DNA of 64,000 nt from UBA6623 sp965226435 (lineage in GTDB: Bacteria > Acidobacteriota > Terriglobia > Bryobacterales > UBA6623), in NCBI GenBank assembly GCA_965226435.1, contig CBDDCY010000013.1, forward strand, positions 124,001 to 188,000, read 5' to 3'. The notes beneath the pieces are model-generated. The model was not told the DNA's origin. It saw only the letters and a list, made by a program, of their open reading frames with translations, and did no database searches. Below, piece by piece: positions 18,514 to 26,769 of the stretch. Position 1 is the first letter of the stretch, and each line of letters starts with the position of its first letter. The position numbers were made by a program, and so were the translations under genes.

Positions 18514-19266
18514 GTGTTGGGCCGAATCCTTGCCGCGGCGGCCGGCGCCGCGGCTTCCTACACCGCGTACAGCGCGGCTTGTCCGATGTCGCAAAATTGG
18601 GGCCGGGGATTTCACCGCGGACCGCGAAATCACCGCCGGGTCGCATTGACTTTTGACGACGGACCCAGCGAATCGACCCCCGGCGTACTCGCCGTGCTCG
18701 AGCACTATGGTGTTCAAGCCACTTTTTTTTGTTGCGGAGCCAATGTCGAACGCCTGCCGGAGATCACTAGAGCGGCGGCGTCCGCCGGGCACGAAATCGG
18801 CAATCACACCTACTTTCATCCGCCGCTTCTCGCCTGTGGACGAGACCGCGTGCGCCGTGAGTTGGAAGACACCCAGAACCTGATCGAAGACACAATCGGC
18901 GGGCGGCCCGCCTTATTCCGTCCGCCCTACGGGGTGCGCGCCCCAAGCCTGGCTCGCATTCAGCCGGATCTAGGGCTAACGGCCGTGCTGTGGAGCGTGA
19001 TCGGATGGGACTGGCAATTTCCCAGAGAGCGCATCGTGACACGCGTCTTCGGGGGCGTCGACCAGGGCGGCATCATCTGCCTCCACGACGGCGAAACCAC
19101 GCACCTGCAAGCCGACCGCCGCGAGACCATCGCGGCGCTTCCCGAGATTATCGAAACCTTGCGCGACGCCGGCTATTCCTTTGTGACAGCGGGCGAGATG
19201 AAGCGCAACCTCGAAGTCCAAGCCCGCGAACGGCGACTGGCGGAGGGGTCCGCCCCGGCCCGCTGA
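18514..19266 (+). CDS. Polysaccharide deacetylase (NodB homology, CE4)
   Basis: A 250-residue enzyme expected to remove N- or O-acetyl groups from envelope polysaccharide such as peptidoglycan or chitooligosaccharides. NodB motifs are complete: TFDDGP (motif 1 with catalytic base Asp and metal Asp), HEIGNHTYFHP (metal His residues), FRPPYGVR (motif 3), W-x-W (GWDWQFP) and ICLHDG (catalytic His). The hydrophobic N-terminus suggests membrane anchoring. The GTG start has no ribosome site; TACAAT at 18501-18506 is only 7 nt upstream, consistent with a leaderless mRNA. Confidence 0.9.
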   Translation: MLGRILAAAAGAAASYTAYSAACPMSQNWGRGFHRGPRNHRRVALTFDDGPSESTPGVLAVLEHYGVQATFFCCGANVERLPEITRAAASAGHEIGNHTYFHPPLLACGRDRVRRELEDTQNLIEDTIGGRPALFRPPYGVRAPSLARIQPDLGLTAVLWSVIGWDWQFPRERIVTRVFGGVDQGGIICLHDGETTHLQADRRETIAALPEIIETLRDAGYSFVTAGEMKRNLEVQARERRLAEGSAPAR

Positions 19267-19348
19267 TACAATGGGCTCGACGGCGATCGGACGGCCGTCG
19301 AACGACGGTCGAAACGACAAGCCCGTCCGAGCCGTCTTTCTCACTGCT

Positions 19349-20386
19349 ATGCTGCCGGCATCTCGACATTTTTCCCGAGGCCTTGGCCGACCCGCGATCC
19401 GTCGGTTCGCGGCCGGCGCGACGGCCGCCCTTTTATCGGCCTTGTTGTCGGCGCCGTTCTCGCCCGGCCAAGACAAGACCGACGACGATGTCACAACGAT
19501 CTCGGTCGACGTGCAAGTCGTCAATGTTCTCGCTACCGTCCGCGACAAGCAGGGACAAATCGTCAGCAACCTGACGCGGGACGACTTCATCCTCGAGGAG
19601 GACGGCAAGCGGCAGGAGATTCGCTACTTCGCCCGGCAAGCCGACCTACCCCTGACGATCGGGTTGTTGGTCGACACGTCGGTGAGCCAAGAAGGAGTGA
19701 TCGGTCCGCAAAAACGAGCGGCCGCGCGGTTTTTCGAGGAGGTCTTGCGACAAGACAAAGACCTTGCCTTTTTGATCAGTTTCGATGTCGACATCGAGTT
19801 ATTGCAAGACCTCACCAACTCCCGGAAGCTGCTGCGGACGGCGTTGCAACGCCTTCGAGTTCAGGGAAGCCGCGGCGGCCTGCATCCCGGGCCGGTCCCG
19901 CAATCGCGGCGGCCGGTGGGAACGGCGCTGTTCGACTCGGTTTATCTGGCCTCCCGGGAAGTTCTCAAGGGGCAAGTCGGCCGCAAAGCCGTGGTGCTGA
20001 TTTCCGACGGCAATGACTATGGCAGCCGCGTTAAGCGCGAAGAAGCCGTCGAAGCCGCTCACCGCGCCGACGTGGTCGTCTACGGCATCCGTTATTTCGA
20101 CCGCGAATTCTACTTCCGCGCCGGCGCATCAGGCGGAGGCGGAGGCTCGACATTGAACAAGTTCGCCAAGGCAACCGGGGGCAATCTCTTTGAAATGAAG
20201 AAGAAAATGACCCTGAAACAGATCTTCGATCAGATTCAGCAGGAACTTCGCAATCAGTACAGCATCGGTTACCACTCGAACCAAGATCCCGGCGTCCAAG
20301 GCTTTCGCAAGATTCAATTGCGCGCCAAGAGAAAAGACCTCAAAGTCCAAGCCCGCGCCGGCTACTATGTCGGCGAATCACCGTAG
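19349..20386 (+). CDS. Secreted VWFA-related protein of the acidobacterial type
   Basis: About 345 residues from the ATG at 19349; the alternative ATG at 19271 would place 47 extra residues before the signal helix. A signal sequence (ATAALLSALLSAP) is followed by a beta domain with VNVLATVRDKQG and LTRDDFILEEDGKRQEI. A von Willebrand A domain then carries the MIDAS start LLVDTSVSQ. The sequence matches the VWFA-related domain first described as abundant in Acidobacteria. These are secreted, probably adhesion or matrix proteins; no ligand is known. It lies just downstream of the deacetylase. Confidence 0.85.
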   Translation: MLPASRHFSRGLGRPAIRRFAAGATAALLSALLSAPFSPGQDKTDDDVTTISVDVQVVNVLATVRDKQGQIVSNLTRDDFILEEDGKRQEIRYFARQADLPLTIGLLVDTSVSQEGVIGPQKRAAARFFEEVLRQDKDLAFLISFDVDIELLQDLTNSRKLLRTALQRLRVQGSRGGLHPGPVPQSRRPVGTALFDSVYLASREVLKGQVGRKAVVLISDGNDYGSRVKREEAVEAAHRADVVVYGIRYFDREFYFRAGASGGGGGSTLNKFAKATGGNLFEMKKKMTLKQIFDQIQQELRNQYSIGYHSNQDPGVQGFRKIQLRAKRKDLKVQARAGYYVGESP

Positions 20387-20940
20387 CCCGTTTTCCTGAC
20401 GCGTTCTAGACATCCAACCCTGTCCGACAAGACCCCAAACCTCTTGAGCCGCGAAGCGGCGGCCGCAATATAGCCCAGGGTGGAGCGAAGCGGAACCCTG
20501 GGTAGCGCTCCCACCCGGAAGAGCCCCGAAAATGTTGCCATATGGCACACCGGTCGGTGTCTCGGGCGTTTTGAAGCGCTGGGGCTCCGCCTCGGACCCC
20601 GAGGTTTATCGCTTTGCGGTCAGGATGTCTCATGGCCTCGTGTCCCGCCCCCGGAAGGGGGCATGGATAGTAGCCCCGGGCTTCAGCCCGGGGTCCCCGC
20701 CACAAAGGACGAGAAGCCCCGGACGGGGCGTAGGAGCAATTTTTTGATGCAATCTCAACCAATAGGAACCGTTAGCCCTCTTTTCTCATCGCGTGGCCAG
20801 GCAAAGTGCATGAGAGGCCCGTCGGTACGAGGCGCGCGCAGGCGCACCTGAACAGTACGGTGAGCACGGCGAGCAAGCGCAACGACGTAATGGCGGGCCT
20901 ATCGTGTGCTTTGCCCGTCAAGCTATGAGAAACGTAGGCT
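20387..20940. other. Repeat-rich intergenic region
   Basis: About 550 bp between the VWFA gene and the convergent TonB-like gene. It contains copy B of the dispersed palindromic element (20440-20550), followed by further short palindromes: CCCCGGGCTTCAGCCCGGGG near 20680, a CCCCCGGAAGGGGGC-type arm near 20655, and GCCCCGGACGGGGC near 20715. No gene is supported. Confidence 0.6.
20440..20550 (+). repeat. Palindrome-rich dispersed repeat, copy B
   Basis: The same core order as copy A at 9556: CTTGAGCCGCGAAGCGGCGG, an ATATAGCCCAGGGT arm, GGAGCGAAGCG, an ACCCTGGGT arm, then AGCCCCGAAAA. The left two-thirds is nearly identical to copies A and C; the right end diverges. Confidence 0.8.
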
Positions 20941-21708
20941 CTAGCTCCTCTTCTTCTTGTTCCTTTTGTTCTTGCCCTTTTTTCCGTCAGCGGTTTCGGG
21001 CTCTTGGATCTTGAAAGTGACCTCGATTCGCGTAATCACCTCGACCGCCATCCCGTTGAGCGCGGTCGGGCGGTAGCGCCATTGCTTCACCGCTTCCACC
21101 GTACTCGCGGCAAGTAACGGGTCGCCGCTGATCACCTTGACTTCGTGGATCGAGCCGTCCACGCCGATGATCGCTTCCAATATGACCAAGCCCGAAATCA
21201 ACCGCTCGATCGCCTCGACGGGAAACAGCGGGCGAACCCGCGTGACCAAAAGAGCCTCTTGCACATGCCCGCCTCTGCGGATCCTGCGGGGAGGCGGAAC
21301 ACTCGACAGGCCGAGTCGCCCCATCCCGAAGATGCCGCTTGTCCCCGCCTCTCCCAGTCCCACAACACCCGCGGCCCGCGATATAACCGGTGCCGGTTGC
21401 GAGGCGCCGTCATCGATGATCGCGACTTGATCGGGAATGGCGCGGGGCTGGTGCAACTCCCTCTCAAAGCGCTCAATTTGGGGTGCCGGCGCGATCTCCG
21501 GCACGGCCGCGGCCGCGGGCGGGGGAAGCGGCGGAGGCGCGAGCAGCCAACTCTCCGTCAACATGTGCCCGATCGGTAACTCGGCGGTGTAGAGCAACGG
21601 AATCACCGCCCCGATCAAAACAAAGCAAAGCTGGACGACAACGGAAGTCGCCAATGCCCCCGAACTGACCCTCCTCGACCGATCGTCAATCAACGACTGC
21701 TCGAACAC
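20941..21708 (-). CDS. TonB-family energy transducer-like protein
   Basis: A 255-residue protein with one N-terminal membrane anchor (VVVQLCFVLIGAVIPLLY), a Pro-rich linker (APPPLPPPAAAA) and a C-terminal TonB domain. The domain contains LVILEAIIGVDGSIHEVKVISG and the hallmark AVKQWRYRPT. It would couple proton motive force to outer-membrane receptors, or serve a related envelope function. The C-terminal tail is strongly basic (KKGKNKRNKKKR), which is unusual for a periplasmic end. The start is GTG with AAGGGA upstream. ExbB/ExbD are not adjacent. Confidence 0.8.
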   Translation of the reverse strand: MFEQSLIDDRSRRVSSGALATSVVVQLCFVLIGAVIPLLYTAELPIGHMLTESWLLAPPPLPPPAAAAVPEIAPAPQIERFERELHQPRAIPDQVAIIDDGASQPAPVISRAAGVVGLGEAGTSGIFGMGRLGLSSVPPPRRIRRGGHVQEALLVTRVRPLFPVEAIERLISGLVILEAIIGVDGSIHEVKVISGDPLLAASTVEAVKQWRYRPTALNGMAVEVITRIEVTFKIQEPETADGKKGKNKRNKKKRS

Positions 21709-22017
21709 TACGTCCCTTCGAATGAGACGAGTTCTCCGCCTGAGAAGGCAATCATCTCATCTCCCGGTCACCGCAACCGTAACGTTTCGCATGAAGCACC
21801 GGACCGCAACCCAAGGATAGCGCACCGTTGAAACGGTAGCCGAGCATCCGTGAAAGGTTAGGGAATGAAGAGGCCGAAACTCCTTCGGTTTTCCGGCCCC
21901 CCCCGAATGGCACGGCAAGACACACCTCCCCTCGACACCCGCTATGGTTTCCCAAAGCGAGCTTGATCGCGGGGCCCGGCCCCGTCTTGGCAAGGGAATG
22001 TGGGAACAACCCCGGCG
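21709..22017. other. Intergenic region, nothing recognised
   Basis: About 310 bp between the TonB-like gene and the small orphan gene. Short frames are present, but none has a convincing ribosome site or family match. Confidence 0.4.
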
Positions 22018-22194
22018 CTAGCAGTCCTCGGCTTCGGGGGCAACATTGATGCCGAGTGGAGCCGCGGCGGTCTGCAGCGCTTCGACTACTTGATCTCTCA
22101 CCTGCGCTTTCGCGGCGTCGTCGCCTCCTGCCTTGGCCGCCACAACCAAAGAATCAATGAGCATCCTGATCGCGTCACGTAATGCTTGTTCCAT
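22018..22194 (-). CDS. Small orphan protein, 58 residues
   Basis: A short gene with a clear ribosome site (AAGGAAG seven nucleotides before the ATG). The product starts MEQALRDAIRMLIDSLVVA and ends with GINVAPEAEDC. It looks mostly helical and amphipathic, with a glycine-rich turn (KAGGDDAAKAQ) in the middle, and ends in Cys. No family is recognised. It lies 70 bp from the left end of the IS630 element. Candidate roles (small regulator, partner protein, peptide precursor) cannot be separated from sequence alone. Confidence 0.5.
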   Translation of the reverse strand: MEQALRDAIRMLIDSLVVAAKAGGDDAAKAQVRDQVVEALQTAAAPLGINVAPEAEDC

Positions 22195-22320
22195 GTGTTC
22201 TTCCTTGTTGATTAATCAAAATCACCGACCGCGGTTACGCATCGCATGCGTCCCCGAACGACTTATTGAGTCTCGCAAAATAAAGTGACACCTTTTTGGG
22301 GTACGTACGTCTTTGTATGT

Positions 22321-23336
22321 ATGGGAAATACAAAAGGCGTACGGCGGGATTTCGAGGCCCTGGAGAAGCGCCGTTTCAAAGCGATCCGGTTGGTCGAGCA
22401 AGGCTGTAGTCAGTCCGAGACAGCGAGGCGATTGAAGGTCGCGCGGCAAAGCGTCAGCGAGTGGCTGCGACGATACCGGCGTGACGGCGAAGCCGGGTTG
22501 CGCCAGGCCGGCCGCGCCGGCCGTAAGCCGCTGTTGGACGCCGCGCAGCTCGAACGCCTCGAGGCGTTGCTGCTGGAAGGCCCCGAGGCGCACGGCTTCC
22601 CGACGCCGCTGTGGAGCTGTCCGCGGGTCGCTCGTCTGATCGGAGACGAGTTCGGCGTGCGCTATCACGAGGGCCATGTCTGGAAGATCCCGCGGGCGCT
22701 CGGTTGGAGCCCGCAACGGCCCGTCGGCAAAGCGCGGGAGCGCAACGAAGAGGCCATCCGCGGCTGGCAGCGCAAGACTTGGCCGGCCATTAAAAAAAAG
22801 CCCGCAAAGAAGAACGTACGATCGTCTTCATCGACGAAAGCGGATTGAGTCAGAAGCCGCATCGTTGCCGCACCTGGGCGCCGCGCGGCGAGACACCGGT
22901 GTTGGAGTTCAACTTCAACTGGGACAAGCTGTCGGTGTCGGCCGGGCTGACGTTGCGCAACTTTTACTTCCGGCTCTATCCCGGCGCGATCGGCGAGTTG
23001 GAGGTCATCGACTTCCTGAAGGCTTTGGTGCGCCACATCGACGGCCCACTGCTGATCGTCTGGGACCGGCTGCCGGCGCACCGCAGCCGCCTGGTGCGGG
23101 AGTTCATCCAGCTCTCCGAGGATCACATCGCAACGGAGTACTTGCCGCCCTATGCGCCGGAGTTGAACCCGGTGGAATACATTTGGGCGTACTGGAAGCA
23201 GCACGAGTTGCCCAACGTCTGCCCGAAGGACTACTGGGAACTCGACGAGCGCGCCCGCAAAGCGCTGCGGCGAATGCGCCGCAAACCGCGCTTGATTACC
23301 GCTTTCTGGAAACAGTCTTCTCTTTGTCTCGATTGA
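22321..23336 (+). CDS. IS630 transposase, two frames joined by predicted -1 frameshift
   Basis: The first frame (ATG 22321, ending at 22848) gives an N-terminal helix-turn-helix region (LVEQGCSQSETARRLKVARQ). The second frame (to 23336) gives the DDE catalytic core: the first Asp in IVFIDESG, the second in IVWDRLPAH, and Glu in APELNPVEYIW. The frames meet at A AAA AAG (22794-22800), the classic bacterial -1 slippery heptamer, so a fused product of about 338 residues is expected, normal for the family. The core motifs are intact, so the element may be active. Confidence 0.87.
22794..22800 (+). promoter_or_regulatory. -1 programmed frameshift heptamer A AAA AAG
   Basis: In the first transposase frame the codons are AAA AAA AAG. 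Slippage by -1 moves reading directly into the frame encoding the DDE core. The site lies inside a run of eight A, followed by G. Confidence 0.75.
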
Positions 23337-23360
23337 CAGTATATTATGCGAGACTCAGTA

Positions 23361-23607
23361 AACAGCAGTCCGATAGGCCCAAGCAATATATCACGGGATA
23401 GACTTCGATGGAAGGTTTTTTCGATTTTATCCGAAATTTTCTTATTGGAATATTGCCTTGATGCCGGCGGGCACAACATTTTGCGGTAACCCGAGGCGCA
23501 AGACCGGAATCGCGACGATGCACCTAGGCCGGGAAGGCAGGGGTCGCGGCAAGCCCCCCGGGTACGCGTTTTCAAGGCGGTATCATGAATGAACCAGCCG
23601 AGAGAAA
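23361..23607. other. AT-rich gap between IS630 and the sulfatase-fold gene
   Basis: About 250 bp, notably A/T-rich at 23400-23460 compared with the surrounding DNA, possibly a promoter region for the sulfatase gene. It contains only a 17-codon hydrophobic frame at 23408, for which I have no support. Confidence 0.4.
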
Positions 23608-25125
23608 ATGCACCGAAACGACGTGATGAGCAATCGTGACAGGCAGTCTGTCAGCCGCCCTCAAGGCCCACCGACCCGCGGTTCATCTTGCCGTCACGCC
23701 ACCCTTGTCCTGTTGCTTGGCCTCGTCAGCCTTGCTGTGACCTGCGGCCCGAGCGGCGGTCCGCCCAACGTCCTGCTCATCTCGCTTGACACTCTGCGCG
23801 CCGACCGTCTCGGCAGCTACGGCTATGCCCGCGAAACTTCGCCTTTTATGGATGAGCTCGCGGCCAACGGCACCATCTTTTCCGAGATGAGTATCAACAC
23901 ACACGGCACGCCGCCCTCGCATGCGTCGCTCTTCACGTCTCTTTACCAGGAAACCCACCGCGTCTCACTCGGTGGAAACGCGAAAGACACGAACCGCTAT
24001 GTCCTACCCAAGCATCTGACAACCCTGGCGGAGATCTTGCAATCCGCCGGCTACGTTGCCGTGGGCAGTACCGGCGGTAGCTGGATAAGCCGCAAAATGC
24101 AATTCGATCAGGGGTTTACGGCTTTTAACGACAAGAACTACAAGGGAGTGGCGACCAGAGCGGACGCGCTCGTGAACATGGTCACCAACCGCGGCAAGAG
24201 CGGCAAACCGCTATTCGCATTCCTGCATACCTACGAAATTCACGGGCCCTATTTCCCGCCGACGGAATATCGGGACATGTTTGGAACCTATGACAGTGAC
24301 TTCGTACCGACCGCCGCCAATCTCGCGCGGATCTTCCAAGAACAGCTCCCCGTGACGCCCCAGGACGATCTGTTCATCAACTCCCAATATGACGCCGAAG
24401 TCCGTTATACCGACGACACTCTTCGCGCCATGTTCAGCAGACTCGAGAAACTCGGTTTCCTCGACAATTGCCTTGTGATCGTGACATCGGACCACGGAGA
24501 GTCGCTCGGCGAAAGAGGTCAATATTCACATCCATCCGTTCTCTACCGCGAGCTGGCGGCTGTTCCGCTGATTCTCGCCGGCCCGAAGATTCCCGCCGGT
24601 CATGTCGATGACCGAATGATCGCCACAATCGACATCGCTCCGACCGTCCTCGATTACCTCGACTTGGAGATCCCGCACTCGTTTCAGGGCAGGAGCGCCT
24701 TACTGCCCCCCAAGCCGCTCGATGAGCAGGTAACGTTCGCCCAATATGGCTCATACCGGTACAGCGTGTCGACTCCGGAGTGGAAACTGATCCGAACGCC
24801 CGTGGCGGAATCAATCGAATTATTCAACCGCGTCATTGATCCGCTCGAAGAGAACAGCGTCGCCGAGCAACACCCCGAAGTCGTCCGCCGTCTGGACGAT
24901 CGAATTTCAACCTGGCTGGCGGAACAAATTCCCACGAAATCTCCGACGGAATCTCCGACCCCGCAACTCAGCGACCAGGAAATCGGCACGAAACGCCTCG
25001 GAAGCCGAGCGGCGGCTGAAAACATTGGGCTATCTCTAACCCCGCATAAGAAACTCTCTTCGCGCCGGCCGCTGTTGAAGCCGGCGATGATAATGTGCAC
25101 CAGCGGCCCCTTGAGAGGGCGATAG
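23608..25125 (+). CDS. Exported sulfatase/alkaline phosphatase superfamily protein with shifted C-terminus
   Basis: An exported hydrolase, possibly a lipoprotein (LVSLAVTC near residue 45). Superfamily motifs are NVLLISLDTLRADRLGSYG (metal Asp residues), TPPSHASLFTS at the nucleophile site and VIVTSDHGESLGERG (metal Asp-His). The nucleophile position appears to be Thr, not the Cys/Ser that is converted to formylglycine, so a phosphodiester or phosphotransfer role is as likely as sulfate ester cleavage. The last ~50 residues as read look foreign. Another frame ending at 25039 gives SEAERRLKTLGYL, the usual end of this family, so a one-base lesion is likely near 24970-25000. It is flanked by two insertion sequences. 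Confidence 0.8.
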   Translation: MHRNDVMSNRDRQSVSRPQGPPTRGSSCRHATLVLLLGLVSLAVTCGPSGGPPNVLLISLDTLRADRLGSYGYARETSPFMDELAANGTIFSEMSINTHGTPPSHASLFTSLYQETHRVSLGGNAKDTNRYVLPKHLTTLAEILQSAGYVAVGSTGGSWISRKMQFDQGFTAFNDKNYKGVATRADALVNMVTNRGKSGKPLFAFLHTYEIHGPYFPPTEYRDMFGTYDSDFVPTAANLARIFQEQLPVTPQDDLFINSQYDAEVRYTDDTLRAMFSRLEKLGFLDNCLVIVTSDHGESLGERGQYSHPSVLYRELAAVPLILAGPKIPAGHVDDRMIATIDIAPTVLDYLDLEIPHSFQGRSALLPPKPLDEQVTFAQYGSYRYSVSTPEWKLIRTPVAESIELFNRVIDPLEENSVAEQHPEVVRRLDDRISTWLAEQIPTKSPTESPTPQLSDQEIGTKRLGSRAAAENIGLSLTPHKKLSSRRPLLKPAMIMCTSGPLRGR

Positions 25126-26687
25126 AAATGTCCCCTAATCTAAGGCTCCGAAGGAGGAGCCTAGATTGGAGAGGACATGGATGAACGACAAGGAATTGAG
25201 ACGGGGCGAGGTACTGGGCCGGGTGAAGCGAGGCGAGTTGAAGCTGAGCGAGGCGGCGCGGATACTCGATATCAGTTATCGCCAGACCAAGCGGATCTGG
25301 AGGCGCTACAGCGCGGGAGGGACAAAAGCATTGAAGCACGGCAACGTGGGCCGGGTATCGAACCGCGCCAAGCCGGCGGAAGTTCGCAAGCGAGTGCTGC
25401 AACTGGTGCGCGAACACTACTCCGGCGAGCCGCACGAGCGCTTCGGGCCGACGCTGGCGGCCGAGCATTTGTGGACAGACCACGATCTGAAACTATCGGT
25501 GCGAACACTGCGGCTCTGGATGCTCGCCGAGGGCCTGTGGAGCCGCCGCCGCAAGCGCCGGCCGCATCGCTCGCGGCGGCGGCGTAAAGCGCACTTGGGC
25601 GAGCTGATCCAGGTCGACGGTTCGCACCACGAGTGGCTCGAAGCGCGCGGGCGGAAAGGTTGCCTGATGAACTTCGTCGACGATGCGACCGGTCTGGCGC
25701 TGTGCCGTTTCTCGAGCGAGGAAACGACTTGGGCGGCGGCCGATCTGCTCGAAGCCTGGGTGCGTCAATACGGCGTTCCGAAGGCGTTGTATTGCGACTG
25801 GAAGAACGTCTACAAGCGCCGGCCAACGTCGCGTGAAGCGCTGGAAGGCATCGAGCCCGAGACGCAGTTCGGACGCATGTGCGCCAAGCTCGGCATTGGT
25901 ATCATCGCCGCTTCGTCACCGCAAGCGAAGGGCCGCGTGGAGCGCCATCACGGCACCCATCAAGACCGCCTGATCAAGAAGATGCGGCTCAAAGGCATTG
26001 CCGATTACGAGGCGGCGAACCGCTATCTCGACGAGCAGTATCTGCCAGAGCACAACGCCAAGTTCGCCTCTGAGCCGTCAGCGGGAGCGGACTTTCATCG
26101 GCGCTTATCGAAGCGTTTGGACTTGAAGTGGGTGTTTTGCTTGGAGGGAGAGCGGGTGGTGTCCAACGACCTGGTGGTACGTTTCGAGAACCGTTTTCCG
26201 CAGTTGAAACCGCAGCGCAATCAGGCTCTGGGCGCAGGCGCGAGAGTAACCGTGCAGCAAGCGCGCGAGGGCGAGTTGCGGGTGGTGTTCGAGGGGAGAA
26301 CGGTGGCGTTCGACGAGATCGCCAAGCCGCTCCCCAAGGTGCGGCCGGAGCCGAAACCGCGCCTGGCGCCGCAGCCGCGCACACCGCCGGCGAATCACCC
26401 TTGGCGCGCGCCGTTGAAGCCGAAAAAACGGGCGGCGACCGCGTGAAGAGGGCTGTGGAAATGACGGGGCCGTGGAAAACGAGGAAAACCCTCGGCAGCC
26501 GACGAGGAGCTTCGAACCTCATCGCTCGGGTTTCCCACGTTTCCCCCAGCCCCTTGGAAATCGCTGTGCGATTCCCACATTCCCACAAGCCCCTACGACT
26601 ACTATCCTTTTACTTAAAAGGGGACATTTCTATCGCCCTACCGAGGGGGACATTTCTATCGCCTCTTGACACTATCGCCTCTTGACA
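25111..26687 (+). mobile_element. ISNCY-type insertion sequence
   Basis: The left end carries TTGAGAGGGCGATAGAAATG followed by TCCCC. The right side carries the inverse, GGGGACATTTCTATCGCC, twice (26620-26637 and 26647-26663). The second copy runs into CTCTTGACA, and ACTATCGCCTCTTGACA is then repeated at 26671-26687. The doubled right end suggests a nested or partly duplicated terminus. A short hairpin (CTAATCTAAGGCTCC ... GGAGCCTAGATTGG) lies just inside the left end, before the transposase. No target duplication could be defined. Confidence 0.75.
25181..26446 (+). CDS. ISNCY-family transposase (rve integrase core)
   Basis: A 421-residue transposase. The N-terminal helix-turn-helix (LSEAARILDISYRQTKRIWRR) is followed by a basic linker and an integrase catalytic core with D-D-E residues: LIQVDGSHHEW, ALYCDWKNVYK, and the Glu in SPQAKGRVERHHG. 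The C-terminal part is basic and Pro-rich. ATG at 25181 has GGAGAGG upstream; the in-frame TTG at 25166 is less likely. The frame is intact, so the element could be functional. Confidence 0.9.
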   Translation: MNDKELRRGEVLGRVKRGELKLSEAARILDISYRQTKRIWRRYSAGGTKALKHGNVGRVSNRAKPAEVRKRVLQLVREHYSGEPHERFGPTLAAEHLWTDHDLKLSVRTLRLWMLAEGLWSRRRKRRPHRSRRRRKAHLGELIQVDGSHHEWLEARGRKGCLMNFVDDATGLALCRFSSEETTWAAADLLEAWVRQYGVPKALYCDWKNVYKRRPTSREALEGIEPETQFGRMCAKLGIGIIAASSPQAKGRVERHHGTHQDRLIKKMRLKGIADYEAANRYLDEQYLPEHNAKFASEPSAGADFHRRLSKRLDLKWVFCLEGERVVSNDLVVRFENRFPQLKPQRNQALGAGARVTVQQAREGELRVVFEGRTVAFDEIAKPLPKVRPEPKPRLAPQPRTPPANHPWRAPLKPKKRAATA

Positions 26688-26716
26688 TTGACCTTGCCGG
26701 CACAAAGGGCTACTCT
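26688..26716 (+). promoter_or_regulatory. Candidate sigma-70 promoter of the copper amine oxidase
   Basis: TTGACC (26688-26693), a 17-nt spacer and TACTCT (26711-26716), 53 nt before the ATG at 26770. The -35 is next to the TTGACA at the very end of the ISNCY right end, so the element may contribute to this promoter. Confidence 0.4.
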
Positions 26717-26769
26717 TGTGGTGCCGCCCGGGCGATCCCGCGGCGGTTGAAGAAGAAGGGACGACCGTC

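Larger units (their letters stand above)
22264..23360 (+). mobile_element. IS630-family insertion sequence with TA target duplication
   Basis: The element spans 22266-23358, flanked by TA on both sides (22264-22265 and 23359-23360) as expected for IS630/Tc1-mariner insertion. The imperfect terminal inverted repeats of about 25 bp share TGAGTCTCGCA exactly: the left end reads TTGAGTCTCGCAAAATAAAG and the complement of the right end CTGAGTCTCGCATAATATAC. The two transposase frames inside are joined by a slippery A run. Confidence 0.88.

Noticed and set aside
23408..23461. 17-codon hydrophobic peptide (MEGFFDFIRNFLIG start)
   Set aside because: No ribosome site and no conservation evidence; probably chance in an A/T-rich stretch.
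22018..26716. A genomic island or defence system around the insertion sequences
   Set aside because: Only two insertion sequences, one hydrolase and a small orphan gene; no integrase, att sites, restriction or defence genes.
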